Shown here: one piece after another, positions 23,073 to 38,696 of the stretch
Position numbering within the stretch: position 1 is the first letter of the stretch
Layout of the letters: every line of letters begins with the position of its first letter
DNA from: Oppiella nova
Taxonomy: Eukaryota > Arthropoda > Arachnida > Sarcoptiformes > Oppiidae
Length of the DNA: 39,594 nucleotides
Direction: 5' to 3'
Assembly (NCBI GenBank): GCA_905397405.1
Contig: CAJPVJ010000108.1
Coordinates: 1 to 39,594 of the forward strand
Program-made: the position numbers and the translations under genes
The notes under the pieces: generated by a model
Told to the model about the DNA's origin: nothing
Seen by the model: only the letters and a program-made list of their open reading frames with translations
Database searches by the model: none

Positions 23073-24441
23073 CTCTAATACTCTTTACTTTGATTACCAT
23101 ATTATATGTAATTGTCTTTCATTTAATACACTATAATATGTCAAGTATTTCACTAATAGTTAGCAATCATTTCAGTTAAACTAATCAATGAAATGATTGA
23201 CAACTTTTGAAATTATGTTTTCTTTCTATAATTTTAATCTTAGAAAGTGTTTATTAATTGAAAGTTTTTGTAAATTTTACTTATTATTTGTTGGACTGGT
23301 TTTAAACATTTGAATGTATAATACGGAGAGTTTTATAAATAATAAATACTGTAGTATAACATGTTTGAATTTCTATATTAAAATTATTTAAAGTTTAATA
23401 TTAGAATGCTTGGTATTACCAACTTGGTACAGTATACCTGTATACTATACAGTATATCATATGTATTTATATTTAAATATGGTTTACGGTAATATATTAA
23501 ATTTAATAAAGATTGAAAATTCTGTATAATAGCTTTGTAACCACAAAGTTAAAAAATTTATACAAAAAAATACTTTAAATGAAACTGATTGCTAATACAG
23601 TTATTAAATATTTTGCAAACATTGATTTGACCTTATACCTATAATATAGGTCCTATATTAAACCATTTTCCTAATGTTTTCCGAAAGCATTATTGAAAAA
23701 TATTGTTTACATAAAGAAACTATTAGTTACAATCTGAGTGAATTTGAATTGAATAGGTCCAATTTTTTTATAGAAGTGGTATGTTATAATTACATAATTA
23801 CAGTAGAAAGTTTTTTATTTTAGATTTAAGCAAAATTTCTATATGATAAGTACACGGAATCGGAAAATATGAATGTTAACTTATCAGTGATTATATTTTA
23901 TCTTACAAGTATATTACGTATTAATAGGTATTTTAAATGACTATTAAATCTTAGAAATATTTCTTTTAGGATTATAAAATGTCTAATTGTTGTAATCATA
24001 AATATGTTTTTTAATCATCTATCTATTAATTATATTGAAAATATAAAGACATTTATCAAAACAGAACGTATTTATAATATTTATAGCTTTTTATCTTAAA
24101 AGCATTTTCAAGAGAACCGTTCAAAATGTCATTTCCCCTATAAATAGCACGAAAATAAGAACCACTCTCTAAATGGTTCATCAATTGTGATGAATGACCA
24201 CATCATATGTGATCAAATCGGATGTTTTATTCAAAGCAAACTTATTTTAGACATTAATAATTGAGTCGGCGATCAAAATACTAATTTCTTGATAAATATG
24301 TTAAACAAAAACATTAATCACTTGTTAGATAATTGTCCACTACTTACCGTAAGCTTACAACGAATTCATATTTAAGCCGATAATGATTCAAATATTGAAT
24401 TATTGCAATTTTGCAGTCAGTCGGACTGTAGTTATCTGACA
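23073..24441. other. AT-rich intergenic DNA
   Basis: Apart from a possible AATAAA for PLPP6 at 23505, I see no gene. A dense cluster of tacagta/tactgta-type words lies at 23425-23460 (gtacagtatacctgtatact). Confidence 0.5.
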
Positions 24442-25941
24442 ATGAATTTCTATTATGTTTTTATAACTAAATGCTTAATAATTGTATTCTTTAGACATAA
24501 TGTGGCAGAAGGTAAGCATTTTCTAATTGTGTCCAATGAATGCATAATGAGTTGACAACTATGCAAATCACTTGTAGTGCCGGTTCCGCCTTTGGTTTCT
24601 TCAAACAATATCATGAAATTAATTATTAAGACATATCTTAACCAACTATTAGAAGCAAATGAATTAAATGAATCACATCTAAGGAATAAATTGTCATCTT
24701 TAAGGTAAACTTAGGTTTAAATTATAAAGTTATACAAAACTATATAAATTTCATGTCCATTAGCGAGTATATTGCAGCACATCCTGCACTACATCAGAGG
24801 TATCTTTGGGTTGGACCCAAACCACCGTTTGATTATGACCCCGATTACAGTCAAGTATTTAATTACAGTTTTATCATTATTTAGAACTTTTTTATACAAA
24901 AGTCGAATTGATAATTATTAATTTTACAGTACTAGTACAGTATATAAATTAAAGTTTTTAATGAAGCCATTCATTATAATATTTCAATTCTTAGTTTCTA
25001 TTATCAATCTCTAAAGTTTAGATTCTAAACCAAAGACTTGTAGCGACTGGTTATGAAAACTAAGAGTTATTACTACATTACTGTATATTTATATTACTAG
25101 TAAGCGATAGAATTTGATTAGATAAAGGTTGATTTGGGTTTATTTCAGTTGTTTTGTTTTTTAATTGCAGAATCTTAATCCTTAAGAAAATTTAACTTTG
25201 TTTCTAGCAGAATCAATATACTGTTTTGTATATCTTGAGTAATTGAGCCTTGTTTCATTAATTTCAGTCAAAACAAAAGGGATACTCTGAAACAGCGGAC
25301 GAACAGCAACAGCAGAATATAAGGAAACGTAATTCTGGTGAAAATGAACAGTTCCCGTCTGAAGAGATATGTAAAACTACCCGTCAATGGGAACAGGTTT
25401 GTCACCATTTTTATGGGCATTTAATTGACAAGTTATTTATTTAAATAAAAATCTAAATAATTATGAAATAATTAATGTCTATAGGTGAACACAACACATG
25501 ATTTGTATGATAATAAAGTAGAAGTGGTTCAGGAAGAGGAACTCCAGCAGTTTGTCTTTTCTTACCGGTGCACTAATCTTAAGGGTATCCTAATAAGTTA
25601 TTAATATTAAATTCCATTAACATTAAATGGAATTCATTTATACATTTACATTATTTTTAAAATGTATTCATTGCATAAACATAGGCCAGTGTTTAGGAAT
25701 ATCGCCGCTCTATCACAGCGAATGTACCGAAAGGAATGGCTGGATGTATATGTACTACAAACAGGCCAATAACAAACCCCCGCAATGGGGTTATGTATCA
25801 GGTATTATATTATTTTCATATCACTAGCAATTTAATTTAAATGCAATTTGATTATCATTTGTGTGCCTACCAGCCCCCCATCACTGTGCCTGCAAACTTC
25901 AGCCTAAATTCATTCCAACGGTTGCCACAGAAGAAAATTAA
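24442..25941 (+). CDS. Secreted cystine-knot ligand of the Spatzle/Trunk type
   Basis: Seven exons: 24442-24511, 24578-24704, 24764-24854, 25268-25396, 25485-25584, 25685-25801, 25874-25941. They total 702 nt (233 residues plus stop) and all phases agree. The start gives a signal-peptide-like hydrophobic stretch (NFYYVFITKCLIIVFF). The prodomain contains NQLLEANELNESHLRNKLSS and a dibasic or furin-like RKR site (IRKRNSG). The mature part carries the neurotrophin/Spatzle pattern: an ICKTTRQWEQ segment, then YRCTNLKGQCLGISPLYHSE, an aromatic GWMYMYY, WGYVS and the closing CACKL. Spatzle proteins are processed ligands of Toll receptors, and Trunk is the relative acting on Torso. I cannot say which subfamily this is. 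The prodomain is short compared with most Spatzle proteins. Confidence 0.7.
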
Positions 25942-26255
25942 TTAATTAATGAAATACTGGAAGTGATTAAAGAATACACTTAAATATGAATGCTTTATAT
26001 AATTATTAATTCAGTTGTTTTTCTTTTAAAATAATATTAATTAACTTTAAGTACTTTGAAAAATAAATATATGAAAGAATGAAATTAAGTATCATATGTA
26101 TTTTGAGTTAATTAATATTGGATTTATTGCTACTATATTTATTTAAAATATCATACAAATTGATCCGCATTTAACCAAAACTTTATTTGCTATTATATAA
26201 TCAGTAGAAAAATGTCATTAATTAAAATTCAAATATAAAATATGTTAAAAAAGGC

Positions 26256-27727
26256 TCATTTGTGGGTATTGTATTGTGTGCCATAATTGTTTGGTTGAAG
26301 TGTCTTATTCAAATCCATAATTTTCATGCATTCATCCATTTCCTCCTTTTCTGTCAATAAAAGTGGTTTTAAATTCAATTGTGGGATACGAAGGATGACC
26401 GAAATCCAAAGCATAATCATTGCGAGTCCGCAGTATAAGTATGTTATTGTACCTAAAAGTTGATTATAAAAGAATAAATTAGTATAACTATAACTTGTAA
26501 ACTCTATAAAACAAATCTTACAAATCCTATATAATTGTAATGATTCATATTGAGTGACATCGGAAGTGGTGGCGACAAAGTCTCCCAAACCGACAGTTGT
26601 AAGACTGATATAACAATAATAGATAGCGTCTAAGAAAGACCACTCTTTCTCCATATAAGAGAACAGAAACGCCGGGAATATTAATATCAATAAGAGTAAA
26701 GTGATGGTTACAATCAACACATGTAGTACTCGTATGAAAAAGTCTCGAGTGTTTTGGAAGTGAGAGGAAATGGTTCTGATGAGCCATTTCTCAAATATCC
26801 TGATCGGACCGTTCTTTAGAAGGGATACTATTATTGACAGAAATACTAGAGTGAAGGGAATGGCAACGCATGAGAATATCAGGCAAAACACTTTGCCCTC
26901 CACAGTGATGGGAGTGACATGACCATAACCTATTGTGGTCACTACACTCGTCACAAACATCAAACTCGAAGTGAACTCCCAATTGGAATATTCTGTCGGA
27001 ATATTTGATGACAACATCTCTGACTTTTGGCTCTTTTGTCGCGCTTTTGTCTCACTTTTAGAATAGTATCCAAATTTGGATTCTTTTGTATCACTTTTAT
27101 ATTCTTTGATATGACTGTCCGGTTTATCGGTTATAGGATTAATACTCTTTGGGGTAACTTCTTGTGGCGGATGCGTCTGAGAGACCTTCTGGTTGTGGCG
27201 TTCACTCTGTCGAAGAATTTGGTTGAGTTGATGTAAATTGACTCCACTGTCCAGAGATTTAATTACTGACTCGACAAACGCATCGAGCGATTCGGCTGTC
27301 AATACAAATAATTTATTATAATATTATAGAGTATATGAGAGATTTAGCTAAAGCTATCGCTTATACCATCAACACATGGATGTTTGGCCAGAAATGTCTG
27401 TTGCGTTCGCAGCAATTGGTCTCTTATCTGGAACTCTGCCTTCTGTTCAAAGAGTGAGAAGACTGAGGCGCCCAACAGAATGAGGAGGACATAGATTATG
27501 AGGAATAGGATCAGAAGGAAGTGATGCGGCGATGAGATGTAGTTGCGATACACTTTGTTGTCATCGGAGTTGGTGTCCGACACGTAACTCGATTGGGAAG
27601 AACTCGCATTGAAACTGTTGTCTCCAATCAGTATCTGGTAATCGTTGCCATTAGTTGTTTTCAAATTATTTCTATTGTCTGGTGAATGAGTTGCATTTGG
27701 TTCTGTCTTTGGTTTATTTTCAGCCAT
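26256..27727 (-). CDS. Two-pore-domain potassium (K2P) channel subunit
   Basis: Dimeric K+ leak channel of the plasma membrane. Minus-strand exons are 27727-27367, 27295-26522 and 26452-26256 (1332 nt, 443 residues, phases 1 and 1). In order: a cytosolic N-terminus, M1 (HHFLLILFLIIYVLLILLGA), an extracellular cap with the conserved cysteine (KHPCVD), pore loop 1 (SVVTTIGYGHVTP), M2, M3 (VLIVTITLLLLILIFPAFLF), pore loop 2 (SLTTVGLGDF), M4 and a short tail. Both selectivity filters are intact (GYG, GLG), typical of TWIK/TREK-like members. The second intron (69 nt) has no in-frame stop, so a simple frame search reads through it; splicing gives the expected YRICTITYLYCGLAM. The M1-P1 loop carries an extra hydrophilic segment of about 60 residues (SERHNQ...SEMLSS) not usual in the family. 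Confidence 0.9.
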
Positions 27728-28096
27728 TTTAACAATATTTTTGAAGAATTAAATTTAAATTACAAGTAAAACTAAATAAACTAAAACATCAATCGGGTAA
27801 AAATGTACGGAAAAAGTTGAACGAAGTTTAGCAAAAAAGCACAACAAATTAAATACAATCACTAAAATGATAATACATTTTACAACAATTATAGTGAAGT
27901 AAACTGAAAGTTCTTAAAGTCATATAAAACTTGGTTAGAGATGTATAACACGGCGTTCGGTTGAGTCTCACTTCACCCATAGCTTACAAATGAATGTCCA
28001 AATTGACAGATATATTGGCAACACATAAAAGCACAACAATATATATAATGATACAATGATATGATTAAATCAAATCACTTGAACCACACAATGAAT

Positions 28097-28185
28097 TTAA
28101 AACACTATAATTAACAAGTTGTTCACAATATATAGGTTTGGGTCCAACCAATTGAAGACACTTTTGGTATCACTATCGACTCCTT
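28097..28185 (-). CDS. Possible terminal exon of an unrecognised gene
   Basis: A good acceptor (ctatttttacag) precedes 28185. One frame then runs GVDSDTKSVFNWLDPNLYIV to a stop at 28097. It is only 29 codons with no family match and no upstream exon seen, so chance is a real alternative. Confidence 0.2.
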
Positions 28186-29809
28186 CTGTAAAAATAGAAA
28201 TTAAAATCTATTTATTTACTCGTATTTCTAGTCGAAGCCAAACTTTATACTAAAGATAATAAACTTGTTCTTCAAAAGACAAACTCTTATCATAAGCACT
28301 GTATTGGTCTCAAACTCTCACACAATCACATTATTAGCGTATGGGCACAGTTGGTGTGACTCTGACTTAGCTCTCAACAATTCTGATAACATTTACATTC
28401 ATTTTAATTCCTATTATTGCTAATCAAATGCTTAATAACTAAATAAATCATTAATAGAATATACAACAACAAGCAACTATTTCAACTATAAATTATCAAC
28501 AGATCCATTGTTCACAAGATTATTTGTTGCAGACATTTATAATTTATAGCATACAATAAGTTACTTAACATGCTCAATTTTTGACGTAACATAACAATTT
28601 AAGCATTATAAATTAATGGTAAAGGTTTTTAAAATTTTATGAAATAATATCAAAAACAGAAATTTACACTTAATAATCAGTATTAACAAATACAGCACTG
28701 TACTGGTAGTCTAATATAAACAGTTATTCGCTTAAATTAGTTAAGTTTTATAAAACAAGAGTAATTTCATATATACAGTAATCATAAAGCTGTTATGTTG
28801 AAAAAATGATTTCGTAATTCAAAACACAATCAAAATTACTTTTTTATTTATCACATAAGAGATAAAATAAGTTTCAATGATGTCATTAATGAACACAACT
28901 GATAGTAATTAATAAAAATATTTTACACTCAAGAGTAGTGATCGTTTACTCAAACAATTCATACAGTAACCTGGAATATAGTAACATTTTAAATTATAAA
29001 CTTACTCTTTGAATATTTTAAATTTTAATAAACAATATAATAATTATATCTATCAACTAAATATAATTGTGTTGTTTACCGTATTTGTAAATGTATACAA
29101 ATCAATGTAAAGGTATATGACTGTTTATTTGACATAAAAGTTTATTTATTAAATAAAATTCTTTGAAAGTCCAGACTCTTATCGCAATTATAATGTACAG
29201 CTATATTTCTGCTATAACTTATAAGCAACACTTCAATTCATTTGTGGCATTAGAAGTGGAAAAATTTTATTTAAATAAACATTTAGTTTGGAGTCAATTC
29301 AAAGATCGGGGCCGTTATAGGGAGGGCTAAACTTAAACGAATTGGTTTCATAATATCAGTGCCATGAAGGACAACCTAATGACCATTCATTTAATACCAC
29401 AATCATTTTCTATTCCCATTATTATCCTTATAATATCCACAAGTTTTTGTTCCATGTTTTAGAATATATTATATACAGTATACAAAAATCTCGAAATAAA
29501 TATATTTAATCTGATTGTGGTTTCCCTCTTATATGAAAGGAATATCTTTTCGAGAATTTACTCTTAAGCAATAAAATTATAAAATATTACTACATTTGAT
29601 ATTTCAAAAAATATTGTATATTGATTTCAAAGAATTTATCCGTAAAAATTAAAAAAAAACATTTTAATTCATTCACTTATTGAAGTCACAAGCATTATTG
29701 TGATAAGGGGTCACTGTATGTGATAAACAATATTATCTTAGATATTTGTTTATCATTTAAAATCCTTAATAATACTGACCAACAGTTTACTGACAATTTG
29801 TGAGTGAGT

Positions 29810-29813
<4 letters not shown>

Positions 29814-29845
<32 letters not shown>
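29814..29845. repeat. (GA)n microsatellite
   Basis: Sixteen GA units, preceded by four tgag units. Confidence 0.95.
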
Positions 29846-29848
<3 letters not shown>

Positions 29849-30918
29849 CTTGTTCAGAGAATTTCATTTTAAAACACTATAATTAAGAGTACTGTAGGTA
29901 TTAATAAATAAGCATCCAACTTTATAAAATTATCCAAGTACATAATTGTACAGAATATTATATTCTGAGAAAAAACGTAGGAAAACAATTTTACTTGTTT
30001 TTAATCCTCAGTTCAATGATCAACAAATCAATATTATTATTGATTGTTTATAAATTATAAAGGTAAACTTCTACTGTATTAATATAAACTTATATAGAAT
30101 ACATTATTACAGTATATGTATGTACATTATTTTAAGTACCGGTACAGTATTGATAATACACATAATTGGTGAGTTTAAAACAAATATCATAGTCTAAAAA
30201 GTTGCGAATAACTTACGAACCCTACAAATAATATCAAATATGTAATAAAAATACCGATTCTTAGCTTATTTAAGTTGTTAGATGTATTTTTAAGGTCTAA
30301 CATTAGTTAAAATGTTAAATAAATTCACAGCCGAATAAATACTATATCTCTACAGTATTATTTGTATGATCTAACATCCAGTGCAGTGTAAAGTAAGATT
30401 AACTTATCGTACTCAATTATTAATAATGTAATGTGTGTTGAATTTATAATTACTGTATTGCCAAATACACGTCGTGTTAGTATCTATATTTGACCATAAA
30501 CCTATTACTGACAATTAAGGTTATTTTATTGATACTCTTATAAAAACCTAGAATGCATTTGAATAATTTGCATCCAAACAATTCTATTTACAGTTAAATA
30601 ATAAAGTACTATTAATATAATACAGTATTCGCTTACAGTTATTAGAATTAGCAAGGGTACCAGGAATTAGAAAGTAGCTTTCCCTGCATTGCAATTGTAG
30701 TGAGTAATGCAGTGAAGTGTGAGTGTGTTGTGCATAGGAGTGCGTATTGAGTGCATGACAGTATGACGTGTAATAATGCAATGCATTGCAAACATATGAC
30801 TGCTTTGACTGCAAACTGTAATCATCAGTCAATTGAATGACATTTTGTTGTGCTTTCAAAGCATTGGTCAGTCCGTTGTCAACACATCCAACACATCCCA
30901 CAACACATCCCACTAGTG

Positions 30919-32046
30919 ATGGCCAGAGAGAGGACTCACGAGTTCTTCTCGACGGTCAAGTCCATTGAAGGCAAACCTCAGTATATGAACAATGAGTTGC
31001 GGTCCCGAAGAACTCACAACAAGTGGTCCAACGGATCCGTTGCTAATTCACTACAATCTTCGCCTCATTACAAGACTTACGTGCAGTTCATGAGAGGCTC
31101 GCGATCTGTGGCCAGAGATCTGTTCGCGACATATCAGAAGTTGGAGAAAATCAATATCTTGGCCCAGAAGAAGACGATCTTCGACGGCGAGGAGGCCTCT
31201 CGAGAGTTGAATGAATTGGTGTATATCGTGAAACAGGACATCACTTCACTGAACCAACAGATCGAGTCTTTACGTCAGCAACAGTTACAACAACTGCATC
31301 AACAGAATAGCGCCAACATTGAGAACCACTCGAAGAATGTGGTGCTCACTCTTCAGCACCAGTTGGCCTCCATTAGCAATAACTTTAAGAACACTCTTCA
31401 GCTAAGCAACAGTTACAACAACTGCATCAACAGAATAGCGCCAACATTGAGAACCACTCGAAGAATGTGGTGCTCACTCTTCAGCACCAGTTGGCCTCCA
31501 TTAGCAATAACTTTAAGAACACTCTTCAGCTTAGGACTCAAGTGAGACATCCATTGATGTAATGAATTAATTGTCACTAAATATAATCCTTTGGTGCAGA
31601 ATATGGCTCAACAGAAGCTCAGGAGAGAACAGTTCACGACATCGGCGGTAATGCCATCGCACGCCAACTCAACAGTCATTGATTTGAGCGACGATTTGGT
31701 GGGTAATCGGGAAGACGACGAACGAAGACAACAGAAACAACTGCTTATATACGAAGACCAGAGCAACGACTACTTGGAGGAGAGAGCGTCGACCATGCAG
31801 TCGATTGAGTCGACAATTGTCGAGTTGGGAACAATCTTCACGCAATTGGCGACAATGGTTCAGCAACAGGAAGAGATGATCACCAGAATCGACGCCAATG
31901 TGAACGACGTGTCCCTCAACGTGGAGGCCGCCCACCAGTCACTGCTTCAGTACTTCTCGTCCGTCACTAACAATCGATGGCTTATATTAAAAGTGTTCGC
32001 AATTCTCTTCGTATTCTTCCTATTATTTGTCGTTTTATTGTCTTAA
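30919..32046 (+). CDS. STX5: Syntaxin 5, frame broken by an internal 128-nt duplication
   Basis: Golgi Qa-SNARE for ER-Golgi and intra-Golgi vesicle fusion. Exons are 30919-31541 and 31600-32046. The N-terminus (MARERTHEFFSTVKSIEGK) matches the animal syntaxin-5 start, and the Habc region includes ARDLFATYQKLEKINILAQK. The SNARE motif runs MQSIESTIVELGTIFTQLAT to IDANVNDVSLNVEAAHQSLL with the ionic-layer glutamine. A C-terminal anchor follows (LILKVFAILFVFFLLFVVLL). Removing one copy of the 127-bp direct repeat (31277-31403 and 31405-31531, one extra base between) restores a single frame of 313 residues, including NTLQLRTQ and then NMAQQKLRREQF across the intron. As printed, the second copy is out of frame and stops at 31543-31545. 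The start is the first ATG in frame. Confidence 0.9.
31277..31531 (+). repeat. Exact 127-bp direct repeat in the syntaxin 5 exon
   Basis: 31277-31403 equals 31405-31531 at every base, with one added a at 31404. The 128-nt offset is not a multiple of three. There is no AGGT inside the unit, so a canonical intron cannot remove it neatly. It is most simply two contigs overlapping by 127 bases that were joined without merging. Confidence 0.95.
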
Positions 32047-32632
32047 TTATAGTTATTGTTAATTATTTTGCAATTCTACTCATATTTATATACATTGTAT
32101 TAAATAAGTTTTTAATCAATTGGTGTTTCAAACACTTTATCACAACAAATGACACAACATTGCAATTATTGAAATCATTGCAACTATTTATAGCCTTTTA
32201 ATAATAATTGAGTTTATATTATAGTTAAAACCATACAATTTTGTTATACAGTATTCATAGAAAGTTAAATTTAACCTATTTTTCAATACATTTTTCTATA
32301 TTTTCATTATTTTGCTTTTATTTATACCTATTCTTATACAAAGTGCTGAATTGTGTTGATTGTTGACATGACCAGGGTCAATGATTATACTGTACTGATT
32401 ACAGGTAGACTAATGGCAGTTGGTGTGCCATATATTTGGGTAAATGACATTAACTTATTCAATTTATGCTATGATGTAAGGCATGGGAGGGATGGCATGA
32501 AAGCGCATGACTTATCAGTGTTTCAAAAGTGTCAACACAAGTGCTGTTAACATTTGATGCAATATTTGGTCACTTGATTCAATCGGTGATACCTGTAGTG
32601 TACGGTAAGTGTCCAGTTTAGATGTGACTGCA
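32047..32632. other. Intergenic DNA
   Basis: AT-rich 3' region of syntaxin 5 and upstream region of RCE1. A 65-codon plus-strand frame (32353-32550) has no family character and no splice or start context that I would trust. Confidence 0.45.
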
Positions 32633-33506
32633 ATGGACACGTGTATCATCACATCCACGATACTCTCATGTCTGGTATCCTTCCTATACGTGGGATCTCT
32701 ATATTGTTGGCCAAAACAAACTCATCGGTAAGTCTTTAGCTAACAGTCAATGTTTGATTCATTTGAAACTAATGGTTAGTTTATAACCAATTAGTGATAA
32801 TCCGGCGACAATAAAGCGGCGTTTTGTCAGTGTTTTCGGTGCAATACTTTTGTCGACAATTGTTTTAATTGTATTCAATGGCGATCACAGTATCGGGAGT
32901 TTGGCCGTCAGTTTGGGTCTGTTTTGGCCCCAAGACATGACATCAACTCAATTGATATTAAATTGCATTTTAATACCATTACTGCAAACAAGTGTACTAT
33001 TTATGGGTCCAATAGTTGTTAGTTTAATGCAATCCAAAGACTTTTACTTCAATTATCGAAATATCTATTCAATAGACTTAATAGTAATCCGTAATTACAT
33101 GATAGCGCCGATCACTGAAGAGCTCATCTTCAGAGGTGTGTTGAGTACTCTTCTGGTGAAGTGTTGGTCCCTCCGATCAACTCTAATCATGAGTTCCCTG
33201 TTATTTGGTTTCTCTCATTCACATCACTATATCTTTGAGATCAATGACATGCGAAGAGTGACGGCACGCAACTACGGACCAGCACTGGAACAGATGACAT
33301 ACACGACACTGTTCGGGATGTACGCCTCTGTCGTCTACTTCAAGTCCCGGCTCATCATATCTCCCATTCTGGTCCACTCCTTCTGCAATCTCATGGGTTT
33401 CCCAGACTTAGGAGCCATCACTTCATCCAAACACACCTTCGCTCTCACTCTCACGGGATTTCTTTTATGGCTCTTAAGTGTCTTTTATGTTTACTCTAAT
33501 CTCTAA
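32633..33506 (+). CDS. RCE1: CAAX prenyl protease 2 (RCE1)
   Basis: ER-membrane endoprotease that removes the -aaX tripeptide from prenylated CaaX proteins such as Ras. Exons are 32633-32727 and 32795-33506 (268 residues, phase-2 intron of 67 nt). The first exon carries a hydrophobic N-terminus (TILSCLVSFLYVGSLYCW). The second begins with DNPATIKRRF, the conserved cytosolic motif. The ABI-family active site is complete: APITEELIFRG (EE..R glutamates), LLFGFSHSHHY (histidine) and LVHSFCNLMG (histidine and asparagine). The hydrophobic segments fit a multi-pass protein. The length is shorter than human RCE1, mainly at the N-terminus. Confidence 0.92.
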
Positions 33507-33819
33507 ATCCATTATAATAGCCATCATTTGTACGATTAATTCATACAATTATGTCATTAAAACATATTTATTGAACAAATTGTGTGTTAATTGCATGAAT
33601 GGTTCACTACTATAGCATAGGGGCTATGGCTATGTTTGTCATTCACTTATCGGTATTCGTATAAAACAGTAATGTTTTCAATGAATGCAATGTTTGCATG
33701 CATTGCATGACTCTATCGCATGACATGTGATTCAATTGAATCCAACTCTTGAGAAAGTGTTTCAAAGTGGTGTCCATTATCTTCTCGCCATACCATACAA
33801 CCACTGCATCCACTATAAG

Positions 33820-37468
<3,649 letters not shown>

Positions 37469-38020
37469 TTTTTGTCATCATTATTATGATTTGTACGAAA
37501 TTTATATGAAAATGATTAGATAAATAATATAAAATTGTTTGAGATATTGTATTAGTGATTAAATGACTGAATAAATTTTACCTATTTTATACCAATGCTA
37601 AAATATGATATGATATGAGCAAACTTGAAGGTTTTGACTAACATTTCTAAATTATACAAGATAAATTCATTCTATAGTTATAAGAATAGTTCAAATTGTG
37701 AAGTTTTTAGTCTAGAACCTTATGGAATATTTCACTTTGCAATTATTTTTATATTATGTGAAGAGTTATCTACTGTAGTTATCCAGATCATTGATAATTA
37801 CGAATTAATTTTCTATTTACATAACCGTAATTAAATAGTATTGTATATCAATAATTCCGTTTTATTAATATTTTTACTGTAAAACAAAATGAAACACAAT
37901 AGCACAAAAGTGTTTATGAATAATTTAGTGAAAGAATTTTGTGTTTATTCATTTCTTATCTCTCATAGAAACAGAAGTTCAGGATTGGGTCTAAAGGATT
38001 CAACAATGTTTTTGACTTAC

Positions 38021-38021
38021 N
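38021..38021. other. Single-N assembly join
   Basis: One N exactly between the two copies of the Lon 3' end, the same arrangement as at 18107. Confidence 0.95.
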
Positions 38022-38138
38022 TTGCCAGAAGAAAACAAAAAGGATTTTTCAGATTTACCACAATTTATAACAGAAGGCATAACCGTTCACTTTGTCTCCC
38101 ATTATAAAGACATTTTCAATATAGCATTCAACTATTGA
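38022..38138 (+). pseudogene. Repeated fragment of the Lon C-terminus
   Basis: It encodes only [20 protein letters not shown] and the following residues to the stop, without change from the copy at 37352-37468. There is no start, acceptor or upstream domain. It is most likely the second allele at a contig join, not a real gene fragment. Confidence 0.85.
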
Positions 38139-38696
38139 TTTTTGTCATAATTATTATGATTTGTACGAAATTTATATGAAAATGATTAGAAAAATAATAT
38201 AAAATTGTTTGAGATATTGTATTAGTGACTAAATGACCGAATAAATTTTACCTATTTTATACCAATGCTAAAATATGATATGATATGTATGAGCAAACTT
38301 GAAGGTTTTGACTAACATTTCTAAACTATACAAGATAAATTCATTCTATAATTATAAGAATAGTTCAAATTGTAAAGTTTTTAGTTTCTAGAACCTTATG
38401 GAATATTTGACTTTGCAATTATTTTTATATTATGTCAAGAGTTATCTACTGTAGTTATCCAGATCATTGATAATTACGAATTAATTTTCTATTTACATAA
38501 CCGTAATTAAATAGTATTGTATATCAATAATTCCGTTTTATTAATATTTTTACTGTAAAACAAAATGAAACACAATAGCACAAAAGTGTTTATGAATAAT
38601 TTAGTGAAAGAATTTTGTGTTTATTCATTTCTCATCTCTCATAGAAACAGAAGTTCAGGATTGGGTCTAAAGAATTCAACAATGTTTTTGACTTAC

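Larger units (their letters stand above)
27728..30918. other. Long AT-rich region upstream of the K2P gene
   Basis: No gene is recognised in 3.2 kb. It holds a (GA)16 microsatellite (29814-29845) and a possible minus-strand terminal exon (28185-28097). A short GC-richer patch at 29285-29345 reads minus-strand NSFKFSPPYNGPDL and then stops, with no acceptor seen. Promoter elements for the divergent K2P and syntaxin 5 genes are expected here, but none can be named. Confidence 0.5.

Noticed and set aside
26453-26521. Extra residues KICFIEFTSYSYTNLFFYNQ in the K2P channel
   Set aside because: They come from a 69-nt intron without a stop; splicing gives the family sequence YRICTITYLYCGL.
31405-31545. 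A new C-terminus for syntaxin 5 (NSYNNCINRIAPTL...)
   Set aside because: It is the second 127-bp copy read out of frame.
32353-32550. 65-codon plus-strand frame upstream of RCE1
   Set aside because: No domain, no splice context and no convincing start; likely chance.
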